Source: Algoriphagus sp. PAP.12 (GTDB lineage Bacteria > Bacteroidota > Bacteroidia > Cytophagales > Cyclobacteriaceae). From it: DNA of 64,000 nucleotides. The position numbers and the translations under genes were made by a program. Within the stretch, counting starts at the first letter, position 1, and each line of letters opens with the position of its first letter. The notes under the pieces are model-generated. The model was not told where the DNA came from and searched no databases. It worked only from the letters and a program-made list of their open reading frames with translations. The stretch covers positions 1-64,000 of the forward strand of contig NZ_JAPPSQ010000021.1 in NCBI RefSeq assembly GCF_026652115.1, given 5' to 3'. Shown piece by piece: positions 53,816 through 63,170 of the stretch.

Positions 53816-54754
53816 ATGAAAGTTTCCATTATTATTCCTACACATAATTACGGTGCCTTTCTGGCTGACTGTTTGGATTCGGTTTTGAATCAAACCTACC
53901 CGGACTGGGAAGCCTGGATTATTGATGACGGCTCAACCGATTCCACCTATGACCTCGTCAGGAAATATAAATCCTTAGATGAAAGAATCAATTACCATTT
54001 TCAACTCAATCAGGGATTATCCAATGCCCGAAACAAAGGGTTGGAGTTAATAGAAGGTGATTTTATTCAATTTTTGGATGCTGACGATAAACTCTCCAAT
54101 GAAAAGATAACCCGACAGATTCGGCATTTCCAGGAGAATCCAAAAGTGGACATCTCCTATTGTCGAACCTATTTTTTCGAGCATGAAAACCCCAATAAGA
54201 AGTTCAGAGACTTTCGCCTTCAAAACAAGGATATTTTCCCGGTGATGGAAGGTCAGGGATTTGAAGTTCTATCAGTTTTAACGAATGCCAATTTCAATGT
54301 GGTATCAAGTCCTCTGATTCGAAAAAGTCATAAAACTGAATCAATAAGATTTAAAGAAACTGTCAGAAATTCTGAAGACTGGTATTACTGGCTGGAATGT
54401 GCATTCAAAGGTTGTCAATTCTCATTTCTTCCCAATCCAGAAGCATCCACCCATATAAGAGTCCATGCAGATAGCATGAGTCAACAAACATTCAACATGT
54501 ATTACGGAGAACTCCAACTCAGAGACTGGCTATTTAACCAGCTCAATCTTTCAGGATTAGGCCCCAAAGAAAAAGAATTGCTGGTTCTTAAGAACCAGTA
54601 TTTAAAAGAAAAACTGGTAAAACATTCCATGCTGACCGGTCCTTTATGGAGCTTCTCCCATTTAAAGGAAATCTATCCTCATCTGGGACTTACTAAATTG
54701 CTTCAATATCACAAAGAGGGCCGCAAACACCAGAAAAAAGCGCTTATAAACTAA
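53816..54754 (+). CDS. Glycosyltransferase family 2
   Basis: 312 residues. VSIIIPTHNYGAFLADCLDSVLNQTYPDWEAWIIDDGSTDST at the N terminus, then QGLSNARNKGLELIEGDFIQFLDADDKLS (DxD = DAD), the strongest GT2 signature of the cluster. The C-terminal part (NSEDWYYWLECAFKG, HADSMSQQ) is the acceptor-binding region. Sits 3 bases after the preceding transferase and 13 before the next. Different acceptor specificity from its neighbours is likely but cannot be assigned. Confidence 0.92.
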   Translation: MKVSIIIPTHNYGAFLADCLDSVLNQTYPDWEAWIIDDGSTDSTYDLVRKYKSLDERINYHFQLNQGLSNARNKGLELIEGDFIQFLDADDKLSNEKITRQIRHFQENPKVDISYCRTYFFEHENPNKKFRDFRLQNKDIFPVMEGQGFEVLSVLTNANFNVVSSPLIRKSHKTESIRFKETVRNSEDWYYWLECAFKGCQFSFLPNPEASTHIRVHADSMSQQTFNMYYGELQLRDWLFNQLNLSGLGPKEKELLVLKNQYLKEKLVKHSMLTGPLWSFSHLKEIYPHLGLTKLLQYHKEGRKHQKKALIN

Positions 54755-54767
54755 AAAACCAAACTTT

Positions 54768-55616
54768 ATGAACCAGGCTATTCAAACTAAGACCACTCCT
54801 CTTGTTTCAGTCATCGTTCCCTGTTTTAACCATGAACTTTTTTTAGAAGAAGCGGTAAATTCAGCACTTTCTTCTTCCTATCCTGACCTTGAAATAATCA
54901 TTGTAGACGATGGGTCCAAAGATAAATCATTGGCCATAGCCAAGGAACTCGAGTTCAAACACCCTTTTCAAATCAGTGTATATTCCCAGGTGAATTCCGG
55001 ACCTTCGGTAGCCCGAAATAAGGCCATTTCCCATGCAAATGGGGAATTTATCCTCCCCTTGGATGCAGATGATAAAATCAATCCCGACTATATTTCCAAA
55101 GGGGTCAAAGTATTGGAAGGGGACCGAAACATAAAATTGGTTTATTGTGAAGCTGAGAAATTTGGCAAAAAGTCAGGACATTGGAAATTGAAACCCTATT
55201 GTCCAAATGCACTGGCATTGGACAATATGATATTCGTATCCTCCCTGTTTAGAAAATCTGACTGGATGAATATCGGTGGATATGACGAAAGACTAAAATG
55301 GGGATGGGAAGATTGGGAATATTGGATCAACCTCCTCAAAGATGGAGGAAAGGTCCATAAGCTACCCTATGTTGGATTTTATTATAGGATCCACTCTGTT
55401 TCAAGAAGAAAATCTGTCAATAAAAAAATAAAAAAAATGACATTGCAGCTGCTCAATTCCAAACATGCAGGCTTTTTGAACCAACAATTGGGTGGTCCAA
55501 TCCGAAACCCGAGAAGCTGGTCAAAATTCATCAATAAAACCTCTCAGGCTATTACCTACCTCTCAGCCATTCCCTACAAAAAACATTTCCAGATTCCCAT
55601 ATTGGAAAAAAAGTAA
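54768..55616 (+). CDS. Glycosyltransferase family 2
   Basis: 282 residues. VSVIVPCFNHELFLEEAVNSAL, IIVDDGSKDKSL, then SVARNKAISHANGEFILPLDADDKIN with a DxD motif, and WGWEDWEYWINLLKDGG, where the ED acts as catalytic base in many GT2 enzymes. The tail is basic (KKIKKMTLQLL) and may touch the membrane. It is the last gene of the polysaccharide operon; no terminator was recognised downstream. Confidence 0.92.
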   Translation: MNQAIQTKTTPLVSVIVPCFNHELFLEEAVNSALSSSYPDLEIIIVDDGSKDKSLAIAKELEFKHPFQISVYSQVNSGPSVARNKAISHANGEFILPLDADDKINPDYISKGVKVLEGDRNIKLVYCEAEKFGKKSGHWKLKPYCPNALALDNMIFVSSLFRKSDWMNIGGYDERLKWGWEDWEYWINLLKDGGKVHKLPYVGFYYRIHSVSRRKSVNKKIKKMTLQLLNSKHAGFLNQQLGGPIRNPRSWSKFINKTSQAITYLSAIPYKKHFQIPILEKK

Positions 55617-55862
55617 TGCCTCTTTCATTTCAGTTATGTGGTTGGTAAACTCAATCAAAGTCACTGAAAAAAATTCTTTTTTGACCCACTCAAACCAACC
55701 CAGACATCGTCCTGTAAATATTCTCCTTCCCATTCAGGACATTCCAGCTTGCTTAACATCACTGCCCTTATTTGGATTTCAACAGGGTATATTTCCGCCC
55801 ACCAGAAACAGGCATATAAATTATTGATAAAACTGTATACTTTATCTACTAACAGATTTAAG

Positions 55863-56192
55863 ATGAAAGAATACCAGAACCCCAAAGACCGAAAATACAC
55901 TCAGCAATTATTGGATTCGGCACCACAGGAATCCTCAGCCTTCATGAATCTTAAGCATACTGCTGAAAGGGCCGATGGAGTCATTCCTGTAAAATACCGA
56001 GAGCTCATGTCCATCGCAGTAGCCTTGACCACTCAATGTGCATACTGCCTGGAATCCCATATTCAGAATGCAAAAAATGCCGGAGCGACAAAGGAGGAAA
56101 TTGCAGAAACTGTTTTTATTGCCTCTGCAATACGAGCTGGAGGAGCTGTTGGGAATGGATTGATGGCAATGCGGATCTTTGACGAAGTTTGA
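55863..56192 (+). CDS. Carboxymuconolactone decarboxylase family protein, AhpD-like
   Basis: 109 residues from the ATG at 55863. The active-site motif of AhpD-like proteins is intact: Cys59-Ala-Tyr-Cys62 and His66 (LTTQCAYCLESH), with the Glu of GVIPVKYRELM upstream. The domain is a helical trimer or hexamer with thiol-disulfide or peroxidase-coupled activity, often annotated CMD family, but decarboxylation is unlikely. An extended frame to 55749 exists but has no family support. Confidence 0.88.
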   Translation: MKEYQNPKDRKYTQQLLDSAPQESSAFMNLKHTAERADGVIPVKYRELMSIAVALTTQCAYCLESHIQNAKNAGATKEEIAETVFIASAIRAGGAVGNGLMAMRIFDEV

Positions 56193-56435
56193 TTTTTCAG
56201 CTCTAATTTTCAGCTTGTTGTAAGGGGTTTTCCAGAACTAGATCAGCCCCTCCCCTGTTTCGAATCAGGGTTTACTGAAGGAATCAGGAAATAAGAGGGA
56301 ATAAAACCTGCATGAAAGCGTATTTACTCCCTTTTTGGGGAACCATTTTCGAAGGACTGGCTTTGTTATTCTTATTTGCTCATTGCTGACTAATAGTTGA
56401 ACCCGTACCACTTTAAACTTTCCCTAAACTCCTTC

Positions 56436-57872
56436 ATGCGTTTTCCAAGCATCATCTTTAGCGCTGTCTTTTTTCTTCTTTTCAATGCTGTAAACGGACA
56501 GCAAAAAATCAAACCCGAAAAACTACAGGAAGATTATCAATTTCTACTTCAGGAACTAAGGCTTCAACATCAAGGTCTTTATGAATACATCGATGAAAAA
56601 CAAACCGATGAACTGCTGGACAGTATCGGGGCAACTCTAAACAGCCCTATGACCCAACTGGAATTTTTTGAAAAGCTATGGCATGTTCTGGCTTTGACAA
56701 ATGAAGGACATACTTCCATGGAATTGCCCAAAAAAGCCATGGTGAAAATTGGTCTTTCCCAATCATTCCTCCCATTCACGGTCCGCGTGATGGACGAAAA
56801 CCTGATTTTGACCCAGCATTTTGGAAAAGAGAATGAAGATTTAAAAAACGGATTGAGAATCACTTCCATCAATGGAAAACCTACTCAGGAAATCCTTTCC
56901 GAGCTTTACCCATTGATGCCGACCGATGGATTTAATGAAACAGCTAAACGGGAATGGATAGGAGGAACCAATTTTTCGCTCTTATACCGCCTTCATTTTG
57001 GCAAAACCCGCCAATTTGATCTGGTCTTGGAAGAATATGGCCAAGCCCAACCCATCAGGTTACAAATCCCCGCTGTTAGGTTTACCCGGTTCAAACGAAA
57101 GAATGCCCAATTGCAATCCATCCCTATGGAATACAACCGCTTTAAATTTGAGCAGATCAATGATTCGATCGCTTATTTGAGTATTCCCAGCTTCGGCGAA
57201 GATGACCTGGATTACGAAACTTTTTACAGAAACAGTTTTAGAAAAATGGATTCTTTGCAGATTCAGCACCTGATTCTGGACATTCAGGCTAATGGAGGAG
57301 GAACAGAAGGCAACGAAAACCTTCTTTTCAGCTATTTAAGTGAAGAGGTAATCCGGAAATATAAACAGGTGACCATGCTGAAAAAACCTTACCTCATCAA
57401 CGAGGCAGACCCCTACTACCGGGAAGATAAATGGGCTTTTTCAGACAGCATTGCCTCAAGAGGTGATTTCACTTTGTACAGTAACTATTATTCAGATTTA
57501 GGATATCAAAAACCAGATTATGAGGACATTTTCCAGGGAAAACTTACTGTATTGACCAGTGGTAAAACATTCTCCGGAGGAGCTGAATTCGCCAGCATGA
57601 TCCGAATGACAGACAGGGGGATTTTTATCGGTGAAGAAGTAGGAGGTGCTTATGAAGGGAATGTCAGTGGTTATTCTGAATTCATCCGGTTGCCACATTC
57701 TAAAATCGAAGTGGAAATTCCAACGGTTCACTTTCAACTTGATGTAAATCCAAAACAAAAAGGAAGAGGGGTGATTCCAGAATATATCGTGCCTCAGACC
57801 TGGGAAGATTATCTAAAGGCTGAAAACTCAAAAAAGAAATTTGCAATTCGAAAAATCATGAATCAACTCTAG
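56436..57872 (+). CDS. S41-family periplasmic peptidase
   Basis: About 478 residues from the ATG at 56436, chosen for its signal peptide (MRFPSIIFSAVFFLLFNAVNG); a TTG at 56397 would extend it. A helical N-terminal region precedes a PDZ-like segment (LRITSINGKPTQEILSELYPLM), then the S41 core: HLILDIQANGGGTEGNENLL and TVLTSGKTFSGGAEFASMI, with the nucleophile Ser380. The end, VIPEYIVPQTWEDYLKAEN, is usual. Such C-terminal-processing-like proteases act in the periplasm or outer envelope on protein tails; the substrate is not known. Confidence 0.9.
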   Translation: MRFPSIIFSAVFFLLFNAVNGQQKIKPEKLQEDYQFLLQELRLQHQGLYEYIDEKQTDELLDSIGATLNSPMTQLEFFEKLWHVLALTNEGHTSMELPKKAMVKIGLSQSFLPFTVRVMDENLILTQHFGKENEDLKNGLRITSINGKPTQEILSELYPLMPTDGFNETAKREWIGGTNFSLLYRLHFGKTRQFDLVLEEYGQAQPIRLQIPAVRFTRFKRKNAQLQSIPMEYNRFKFEQINDSIAYLSIPSFGEDDLDYETFYRNSFRKMDSLQIQHLILDIQANGGGTEGNENLLFSYLSEEVIRKYKQVTMLKKPYLINEADPYYREDKWAFSDSIASRGDFTLYSNYYSDLGYQKPDYEDIFQGKLTVLTSGKTFSGGAEFASMIRMTDRGIFIGEEVGGAYEGNVSGYSEFIRLPHSKIEVEIPTVHFQLDVNPKQKGRGVIPEYIVPQTWEDYLKAENSKKKFAIRKIMNQL

Positions 57873-58550
57873 CTTTCAGCGCCTGGTTAAACAACATGTT
57901 CCATTGAAGGAGTGATCATGCAGCTTGTCGTACAATCTCTCGGATATACAAACGATTGACCCTAAAACAGGTTAACCAATTCAATTCTGTCCACATCCCA
58001 AGCCTTAAAAAAAGAACTTTCAGCAGTTAATTAGTGGATAGTTAATAAAGGTTGGATCTTGAATTGGCCTAAAATCTTATGTCATTGGTTCGCTTGATTC
58101 CTCCCAATTTTTTCCAATCAGGCTTGCCTGCATTCCAGACTACTTTATCTCCATCAATCCCATTGGTATAGTGTCTTCCCTACTCTAGATTTCATTTCTG
58201 ATTCCTGAAAGCATAAAATGGGCAAGGAAAAATTCCTTGATTTATTTTGAACAGGTGGATTTGCTAGGCAATCCCATCTTAGGATATAATTGTCCTAGTC
58301 ATCCCTCCTCTTTCCAGGACCCAAAGACAAGGCCGGTGGATTTCTCCTACTTGGTTTTCATTCTTTTTACATCTTAAGGAAATAGAGCCCTTTCATCCTG
58401 TTTACGGGTTTTATCAGGGAAAACCCTGAGTTGAAAATTCCAAGTTCCCCCCTAAAAATCCATTCCCCAAACTGGAGAACTTTGGACCATTGGATTTTCA
58501 ATTCGAAATCAACAAATAAAAACTCCATCAGACTAATCAATTGTAAGAAT
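57873..58550. other. Intergenic, no gene seen
   Basis: Nearly 680 bases without a convincing gene. One small inverted repeat, CAGGGaaaaCCCTG, lies near 58417. A minus-strand frame of 75 codons at 58367-58594 overlaps the DUF4870 gene and has no support. Confidence 0.5.
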
Positions 58551-58904
58551 ATGCAGAACCCTACCATTCCGAAGCAACCCACAGAAAAAGACAACAGGCA
58601 GGAAAATCTTGCCTTGGTCTCCTATTTAACCCTGATAGGCTTACTTGTGGCACTTATTTTAAATCAGGAAAAAAAAGACCATCTAACTTCTTTTCATATC
58701 CGCCAATCTCTAGGTATAGGTTTAACAGGCTTGGCGAGCGGTTTCGCAGGTCTCCTCCCCTACATAGGATGGCTGATTTCCTTTTCCGGATTTTTTTTCT
58801 GCATTTTTTTATGGATCAAAGGTCTGATCAATGCTATTCAAAGGAAGCAAATTCCGGTTCCGGTTCTTGGAAAAAGCTACCAACAATTGTTTGAGTCTCT
58901 CTAA
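58551..58904 (+). CDS. DUF4870-like small membrane protein
   Basis: 117 residues from the ATG at 58551, the point where the family match begins. Hydrophilic start (EKDNRQENLALVSYLTLIGLLVALIL), HLTSFHIRQSLGIGLTG (the FHxRQ motif of DUF4870), and three membrane segments, ending IKGLINAIQRKQIPVPVLG. Unknown function; the family is widespread in bacterial membranes. The next gene starts 24 bases later, so it may be the first of the secreted-protein cluster. Confidence 0.88.
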   Translation: MQNPTIPKQPTEKDNRQENLALVSYLTLIGLLVALILNQEKKDHLTSFHIRQSLGIGLTGLASGFAGLLPYIGWLISFSGFFFCIFLWIKGLINAIQRKQIPVPVLGKSYQQLFESL

Positions 58905-58928
58905 ACCACTGTTCCAACTTTTATTGCC

Positions 58929-60191
58929 ATGAAAAGACTATTCATCATGTTATTCCTGCTGGCTGGAATTGAAGCAAGCAAGGCACAAGACCAATTCTTA
59001 AGCGGAACCTATTCAAGTACTTTTGGGAATATCACGCTGGTAGAAGAATCTAATGAAGCCAACCCTTCCAAAAAAGAAAAAATCATCTATGGAGATTACC
59101 GAAACCTGGGATCCATCCTTTCAACCTCTTACGAAATACCAACTGGAATATATGTTGGAGGAGCCAATAGGAAAATAAAGGGGGTTTTTATGAATGGGAC
59201 CAATCCCGGGAGCTTTCAATGGGTATTTACCCCTGGACCCAACATCCAAAACCCACAGATCAAATTCGAAGGAATCTGGGGCTGGGGAAGTCAACTCAAC
59301 GGAGGGGAATGGAAGGGAAGCAGAGAGTCCAATAAATCGGACATTAATCTAAAATTTGCCCAATGGAGTGGAAACTGGATGACCAGTTACGGAATGATTT
59401 TTCTGAAACAACATGGACATTCTGTCTCAGGGGATTACGGAACCAAAGGACAGATCCAGGGGACAGTACAGGGGAACAAACTCACGGGCACCTTTACCAA
59501 TGGAAATACTAAAGGAAGCTTTGAATTTATTCTCAACGGCAATGTCTTTTCAGGAAAATGGGGCTGGGGAAAAAACCTGGATCAGGGAAATTGGAAAGGC
59601 ACTAAAAAAGTAAAAACAAATACTGCATCAGCGGCTGGATTAAGCGAAATCAATGCAACGGTCACCCAAAATATTCAATACCGACTGACTCTGGATAAAA
59701 TTATCGTACGATCCTCGGAGGATGGAATCAGTAGAACCTTTTCCGGGTATGAACTATTTGGAATTGCCTGGTGCAGAGCATATGATCTGAATGGAAAACA
59801 ACTCTCTCCTTTGGATGTGCGATATACGGATTCCTATGGAAGATTTTGGGAAATTAAACCTCAAAATCACCTTTCAGACATGCGGTTGGGAGATCACTTC
59901 ACCATAGGAAAATCCATCACCTTTGAATTTCCTGTAGGTTCTGGAAATAGCCTTGGGACAATTCTTTCAAAATCTACCTTTGAATTAACCGTAGAACTCA
60001 AAGATTATGACAGGACAAGTTCAAACGATATTTTGGGGAAGGAACGCATAACTTTTACAATTGATGAAGGCAATTTTTCCCCGCTGACGGATTCAAGGCT
60101 TCCTGCTCCTACTGGCCCCGGTATCCTCAATATCAGACATGGCAAAAAAGGACAAATCCAAGTCACTTACTATTTAGAAAGAATAAAATAA
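58929..60191 (+). CDS. Secreted protein with two Gly-Trp repeats, unknown function
   Basis: 420 residues. Signal peptide MKRLFIMLFLLAGIEASKAQ. Two repeated units at about residues 30-131 and 143-228 each end in a GSFxxxF...GxWGWGxxLxxGxWKG pattern (WGWGSQLNGGEWKG and WGWGKNLDQGNWKG). The C-terminal half is a separate beta-rich domain (YRLTLDKIIVRSSEDG; FTIGKSITFEFPVG). It is a periplasmic or surface protein of unknown function, at the head of a run of secreted genes up to 62380. Confidence 0.8.
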   Translation: MKRLFIMLFLLAGIEASKAQDQFLSGTYSSTFGNITLVEESNEANPSKKEKIIYGDYRNLGSILSTSYEIPTGIYVGGANRKIKGVFMNGTNPGSFQWVFTPGPNIQNPQIKFEGIWGWGSQLNGGEWKGSRESNKSDINLKFAQWSGNWMTSYGMIFLKQHGHSVSGDYGTKGQIQGTVQGNKLTGTFTNGNTKGSFEFILNGNVFSGKWGWGKNLDQGNWKGTKKVKTNTASAAGLSEINATVTQNIQYRLTLDKIIVRSSEDGISRTFSGYELFGIAWCRAYDLNGKQLSPLDVRYTDSYGRFWEIKPQNHLSDMRLGDHFTIGKSITFEFPVGSGNSLGTILSKSTFELTVELKDYDRTSSNDILGKERITFTIDEGNFSPLTDSRLPAPTGPGILNIRHGKKGQIQVTYYLERIK

Positions 60192-60214
60192 AACCTCAAC
60201 CAGTCCATATACTT

Positions 60215-60862
60215 ATGAAAAAAATAGGCTTTCTATTAATAGTACTTCCCTTGACTATCAGCTGTTCCACTCCAAGCAAATCCAGTATGGAAGTTTCCAA
60301 TCAGGACTCTCAACCCTTGGAAGAAATAGCGGATGATTACATAGGGAATGAAGAAGACCAGAGTCTTCGATTGGGAAAGATCGAGTTTTCCGCTGAAAAC
60401 CAAACGTTAGAAATCCAAGATTTCGGAATAGATCCCTACACCGTTATCACTTGGTTTACCCCTGAGAGTGGTATTGCCTCCATGGCCGGCGTCGTATTCA
60501 AATCCCATGATTTTCAACAAACGGTATTGATCAATTTTTCAGATTTCGATTCTATGGAGACCGATTTCATAGGAGAAAAGGAAGTTGAACAAAGTCAACC
60601 TATTATCTCCTTCGGGGCGGGACCGACCTCTTATATGTTTAGCGAAGGAAAGGTCAGTTTCAAAAGTTTTTCCAGAAAAACGGGAAAAGTAACCCTTAGA
60701 GTGGAAGGAAAATGCAACAAAACAGTTTTGACAGATCCCTCGGCCTTGAAAACGGGAGTTGAAGCGACATTAATTATTGATGCCTGGATGCCCTATGCTT
60801 CTATTGATGGCCTATCAAAATTGACTGAGGCAGCTGAAAAATTCCATATCAAACAAAATTGA
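60215..60862 (+). CDS. Lipoprotein, unknown function, related to the next gene
   Basis: 215 residues. Lipoprotein signal MKKIGFLLIVLPLTISC. The mature part is beta-rich; the section SFGAGPTSYMFSEGKVSFKSFSRKTGKVTLRVEGK resembles the same region of the following gene (IFSDGKETYRFIEGEIWDIFLEKATGKVRLKAAGK), so the two may be distant paralogues. It is 24 bases downstream of the previous gene. No known domain was recognised. Confidence 0.78.
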   Translation: MKKIGFLLIVLPLTISCSTPSKSSMEVSNQDSQPLEEIADDYIGNEEDQSLRLGKIEFSAENQTLEIQDFGIDPYTVITWFTPESGIASMAGVVFKSHDFQQTVLINFSDFDSMETDFIGEKEVEQSQPIISFGAGPTSYMFSEGKVSFKSFSRKTGKVTLRVEGKCNKTVLTDPSALKTGVEATLIIDAWMPYASIDGLSKLTEAAEKFHIKQN

Positions 60863-60867
60863 ACACA

Positions 60868-61443
60868 ATGAATCTTAAGCAATCCATTTTTCTAATCCTT
60901 CTTATCTGGACCTTTCCTTCTTGTAAAGAGTCCGGTTTACAAACTGTATCCAGTCAAGGAGAGAATGAAATCAAGTCCGCGCAGACCTCCTCCCTGGATT
61001 CCAATTCTCGTATCAAACTCCTGATTGATGGTGACCAAATCTCTATGGATCAGGTCAATCTGGAGAAGAGTTACCTTCAGTTTTATTCTTCTGAAAGTGA
61101 CATCGACTACGATGCCAGCTTTACCCTCTCTTCCCTCGATGGCACGCAAACTATATCTGCCACTATCGACGGTTTGCAAGGAGAAGGAAAAGACCTCATC
61201 GAAGGAAAAGTAGACATGACCCAAAACAACAGCCTTTTGATATTTAGTGATGGAAAGGAAACTTACCGGTTCATTGAAGGTGAAATCTGGGACATCTTTC
61301 TTGAAAAAGCCACTGGGAAAGTCCGTTTAAAGGCAGCCGGAAAAAGCATCAAAGGAAATGCCTATGCCCAAACTCATATCACCACACTTGAAATTGAAGT
61401 GCAATTCAAGGATATCAAAACCATCAACTACCAAAAGCAATAA
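60868..61443 (+). CDS. Lipoprotein, unknown function, paralogue of the preceding gene
   Basis: 191 residues from the ATG at 60868 (a TTG at 60859 overlaps the preceding stop). Lipoprotein signal MNLKQSIFLILLIWTFPSC. Acidic, Ser/Asp-rich mature part with the shared YRF-EG...TGKVRLKAAGK segment. Followed after 4 bases by the OmpA gene. Function unknown; the location suggests a partner of the envelope proteins of this cluster. Confidence 0.75.
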   Translation: MNLKQSIFLILLIWTFPSCKESGLQTVSSQGENEIKSAQTSSLDSNSRIKLLIDGDQISMDQVNLEKSYLQFYSSESDIDYDASFTLSSLDGTQTISATIDGLQGEGKDLIEGKVDMTQNNSLLIFSDGKETYRFIEGEIWDIFLEKATGKVRLKAAGKSIKGNAYAQTHITTLEIEVQFKDIKTINYQKQ

Positions 61444-61447
61444 AACC

Positions 61448-62380
61448 ATGAAAAAGCTTCTCATTTTCTTCCTTTCCATCTTGTTATCCATCCCAACCTG
61501 GGCCCAGAGGGCAGATAAGGAAGGGAGCAAAGATCATCCCCTCATCCAACGGTTGAAGCAATCTTCCATCTTTTTTTACGAAGAAACTTCATTTGATCTT
61601 TATACGATTATCACGGGAGCTTCTGATGGAAGCCAATTTTCCTCAACCTTGGATGTGGAAGGGAAAATGGTCAGAATATTTTACACTTTGCCGACCGAGG
61701 CAGGGTCTGTTTATGAAATCTTTTCCAACTATTTAAATGCGTTCCAAAACAACGGTGCCGAAATTCTATTCAGTTGCAAAAACACCTCAGAGTGCGGCCG
61801 ATACTTTTGGGACATATTGAGGGACATGGACCCAAAAATTCAAATGCCTGCCTATTATGGTGAAGAACTGGCTTATATCGCGGCCAAATTCAGTAAAGAT
61901 GGCATGGGCTATTATGTTACAGTTCTTCCCGGATATGGTCTCAGTGAAATCGGTTATGAAATCACCGTGGTTGAAGTCAAGGAAATGGAACAACAAATCA
62001 ATCTAGGAGCTGTGGAAAAAGCCATGAACGAAAACGGAAAAATCTCCCTATATGGTATTCTTTTCGATATAGGATCTGATGTTATCCAGGAAAGCTCTTT
62101 TGCTGAAATAGAACTGATTGCACAATACCTACAGAAACATCCTGATAAGAATGTCTATGTAGTTGGGCATACGGATAATACGGGAAGCTATGAAACCAAT
62201 ATTGGATTATCCAAAAGAAGGGCCCAATCTGTGAAAGATGCCCTGAAAAGTAAATTCGGAATTGCCTCTTCAAGGATGACAGCTGCAGGGGTAGGTCCTG
62301 TAGCTCCTGAAGCCCTAAACACCATGGAGGCAGGTCGAAAGAAAAACCGCAGAGTGGAGATAGTGCTCAATGAATTCTGA
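61448..62380 (+). CDS. OmpA-family outer-membrane protein with N-terminal DUF4892-like domain
   Basis: About 310 residues from the ATG at 61448 (MKKLLIFFLSILLSIPTWAQ signal peptide); the longer frame from 61358 overlaps the preceding gene. Residues 25-190 are a soluble alpha/beta region (MVRIFYTLPTEAGSVYEIFSNYLNAFQ; YIAAKFSKDGMGYYVTVLPG) resembling DUF4892. Residues 200-310 are a complete OmpA peptidoglycan-binding domain: LFDIGSDVIQESSFAEIELIAQYLQKHPDKNVYVVGHTDNTGS and LSKRRAQSVKDALKSKFGI, ending GRKKNRRVEIVL. Anchors the outer membrane to the wall. Confidence 0.92.
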   Translation: MKKLLIFFLSILLSIPTWAQRADKEGSKDHPLIQRLKQSSIFFYEETSFDLYTIITGASDGSQFSSTLDVEGKMVRIFYTLPTEAGSVYEIFSNYLNAFQNNGAEILFSCKNTSECGRYFWDILRDMDPKIQMPAYYGEELAYIAAKFSKDGMGYYVTVLPGYGLSEIGYEITVVEVKEMEQQINLGAVEKAMNENGKISLYGILFDIGSDVIQESSFAEIELIAQYLQKHPDKNVYVVGHTDNTGSYETNIGLSKRRAQSVKDALKSKFGIASSRMTAAGVGPVAPEALNTMEAGRKKNRRVEIVLNEF

Positions 62381-62383
62381 CTT

Positions 62384-62424
62384 AAATAATTTCCAGTTGG
62401 GTTCTAACCTACTGGAAATTATTT
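62384..62424. terminator. Bidirectional-type terminator after the OmpA gene
   Basis: A perfect 14-bp inverted repeat: 62384-62397 (AAATAATTTCCAGT) and 62411-62424, with a 13-base loop. The A/T outer parts form the A and U flanks. It begins 4 bases beyond the OmpA stop codon and closes the secreted-protein operon. Confidence 0.8.
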
Positions 62425-62547
62425 ACCTATCCATTCATTTTGATCAACAAATCTTACGTTTTAATAACTAAATCAACAGCAAATCTTCCATAAAAAACCA
62501 AATAAGCTATCTTTATTGGCATTGATAACCACTGTTAAGATAAAGAA

Positions 62548-63168
62548 ATGCGAATTATCATCGCTGATGATCACTTTTTGGTTCTGGATGGCTTAGAGCT
62601 CCTATTATCAACCTTTGATTTTGTTAAAAAAACCAGTCGCTCCAGTGATTTGTCGGAATTAAATAAACAACTCCAAAAAGAGGTCTTTGACCTTCTGCTT
62701 CTGGATATTCGGTTCGGTAAACACGACGGACGAGAATTGATAGCAACATTGAAAAAAGATTATCCACTTCTGAAGATCATTGCTTTGACAAGCCAGGATG
62801 ATCAAATGACCATTCAGTCCTCAGCAAAAGCGGGATTTGATGGGTATCTATTGAAAATAGATGGTAGAGAAGAAATTGAAAAAGCGTTAAAAGCGGTCTA
62901 TGCAGGAGAAAAATATTTTAGTCCAATGACCCATCAAGCTTTTTTCAAAGCTGCCACCTCCCCTGTCAACCAAACCTTGACTCCTAGAGAAACAGAAATT
63001 TTACAGCTAATTGTTCAGGAAAAAAGCTCAAAAGAAATAGCAGAACAACTACACCTCTCTGAAAAAACCATAGAAACCCACCGGGGAAACATTATGATGA
63101 AACTGGAAGTGAAAAATATTGCCGGAATGGTGCGGTCTGCGATTATGAATGGTCTTGTATCCATTTGA
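62548..63168 (+). CDS. NarL/LuxR-family response regulator
   Basis: 206 residues. Receiver domain 1-120 with the acidic pocket IIADDH (residues 5-9), phospho-acceptor Asp53 (LLLDIRF), Thr/Lys of ALTSQDD and LLKIDG. The LuxR helix-turn-helix at about 145-200 reads LTPRETEILQLIVQEKSSKEIAEQLHLSEKTIETHRGNIMMKL. The next gene begins 2 bases downstream, at 63171, on the same strand, and may be its sensor. Target genes are unknown. Confidence 0.93.
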   Translation: MRIIIADDHFLVLDGLELLLSTFDFVKKTSRSSDLSELNKQLQKEVFDLLLLDIRFGKHDGRELIATLKKDYPLLKIIALTSQDDQMTIQSSAKAGFDGYLLKIDGREEIEKALKAVYAGEKYFSPMTHQAFFKAATSPVNQTLTPRETEILQLIVQEKSSKEIAEQLHLSEKTIETHRGNIMMKLEVKNIAGMVRSAIMNGLVSI

Positions 63169-63170
63169 TC

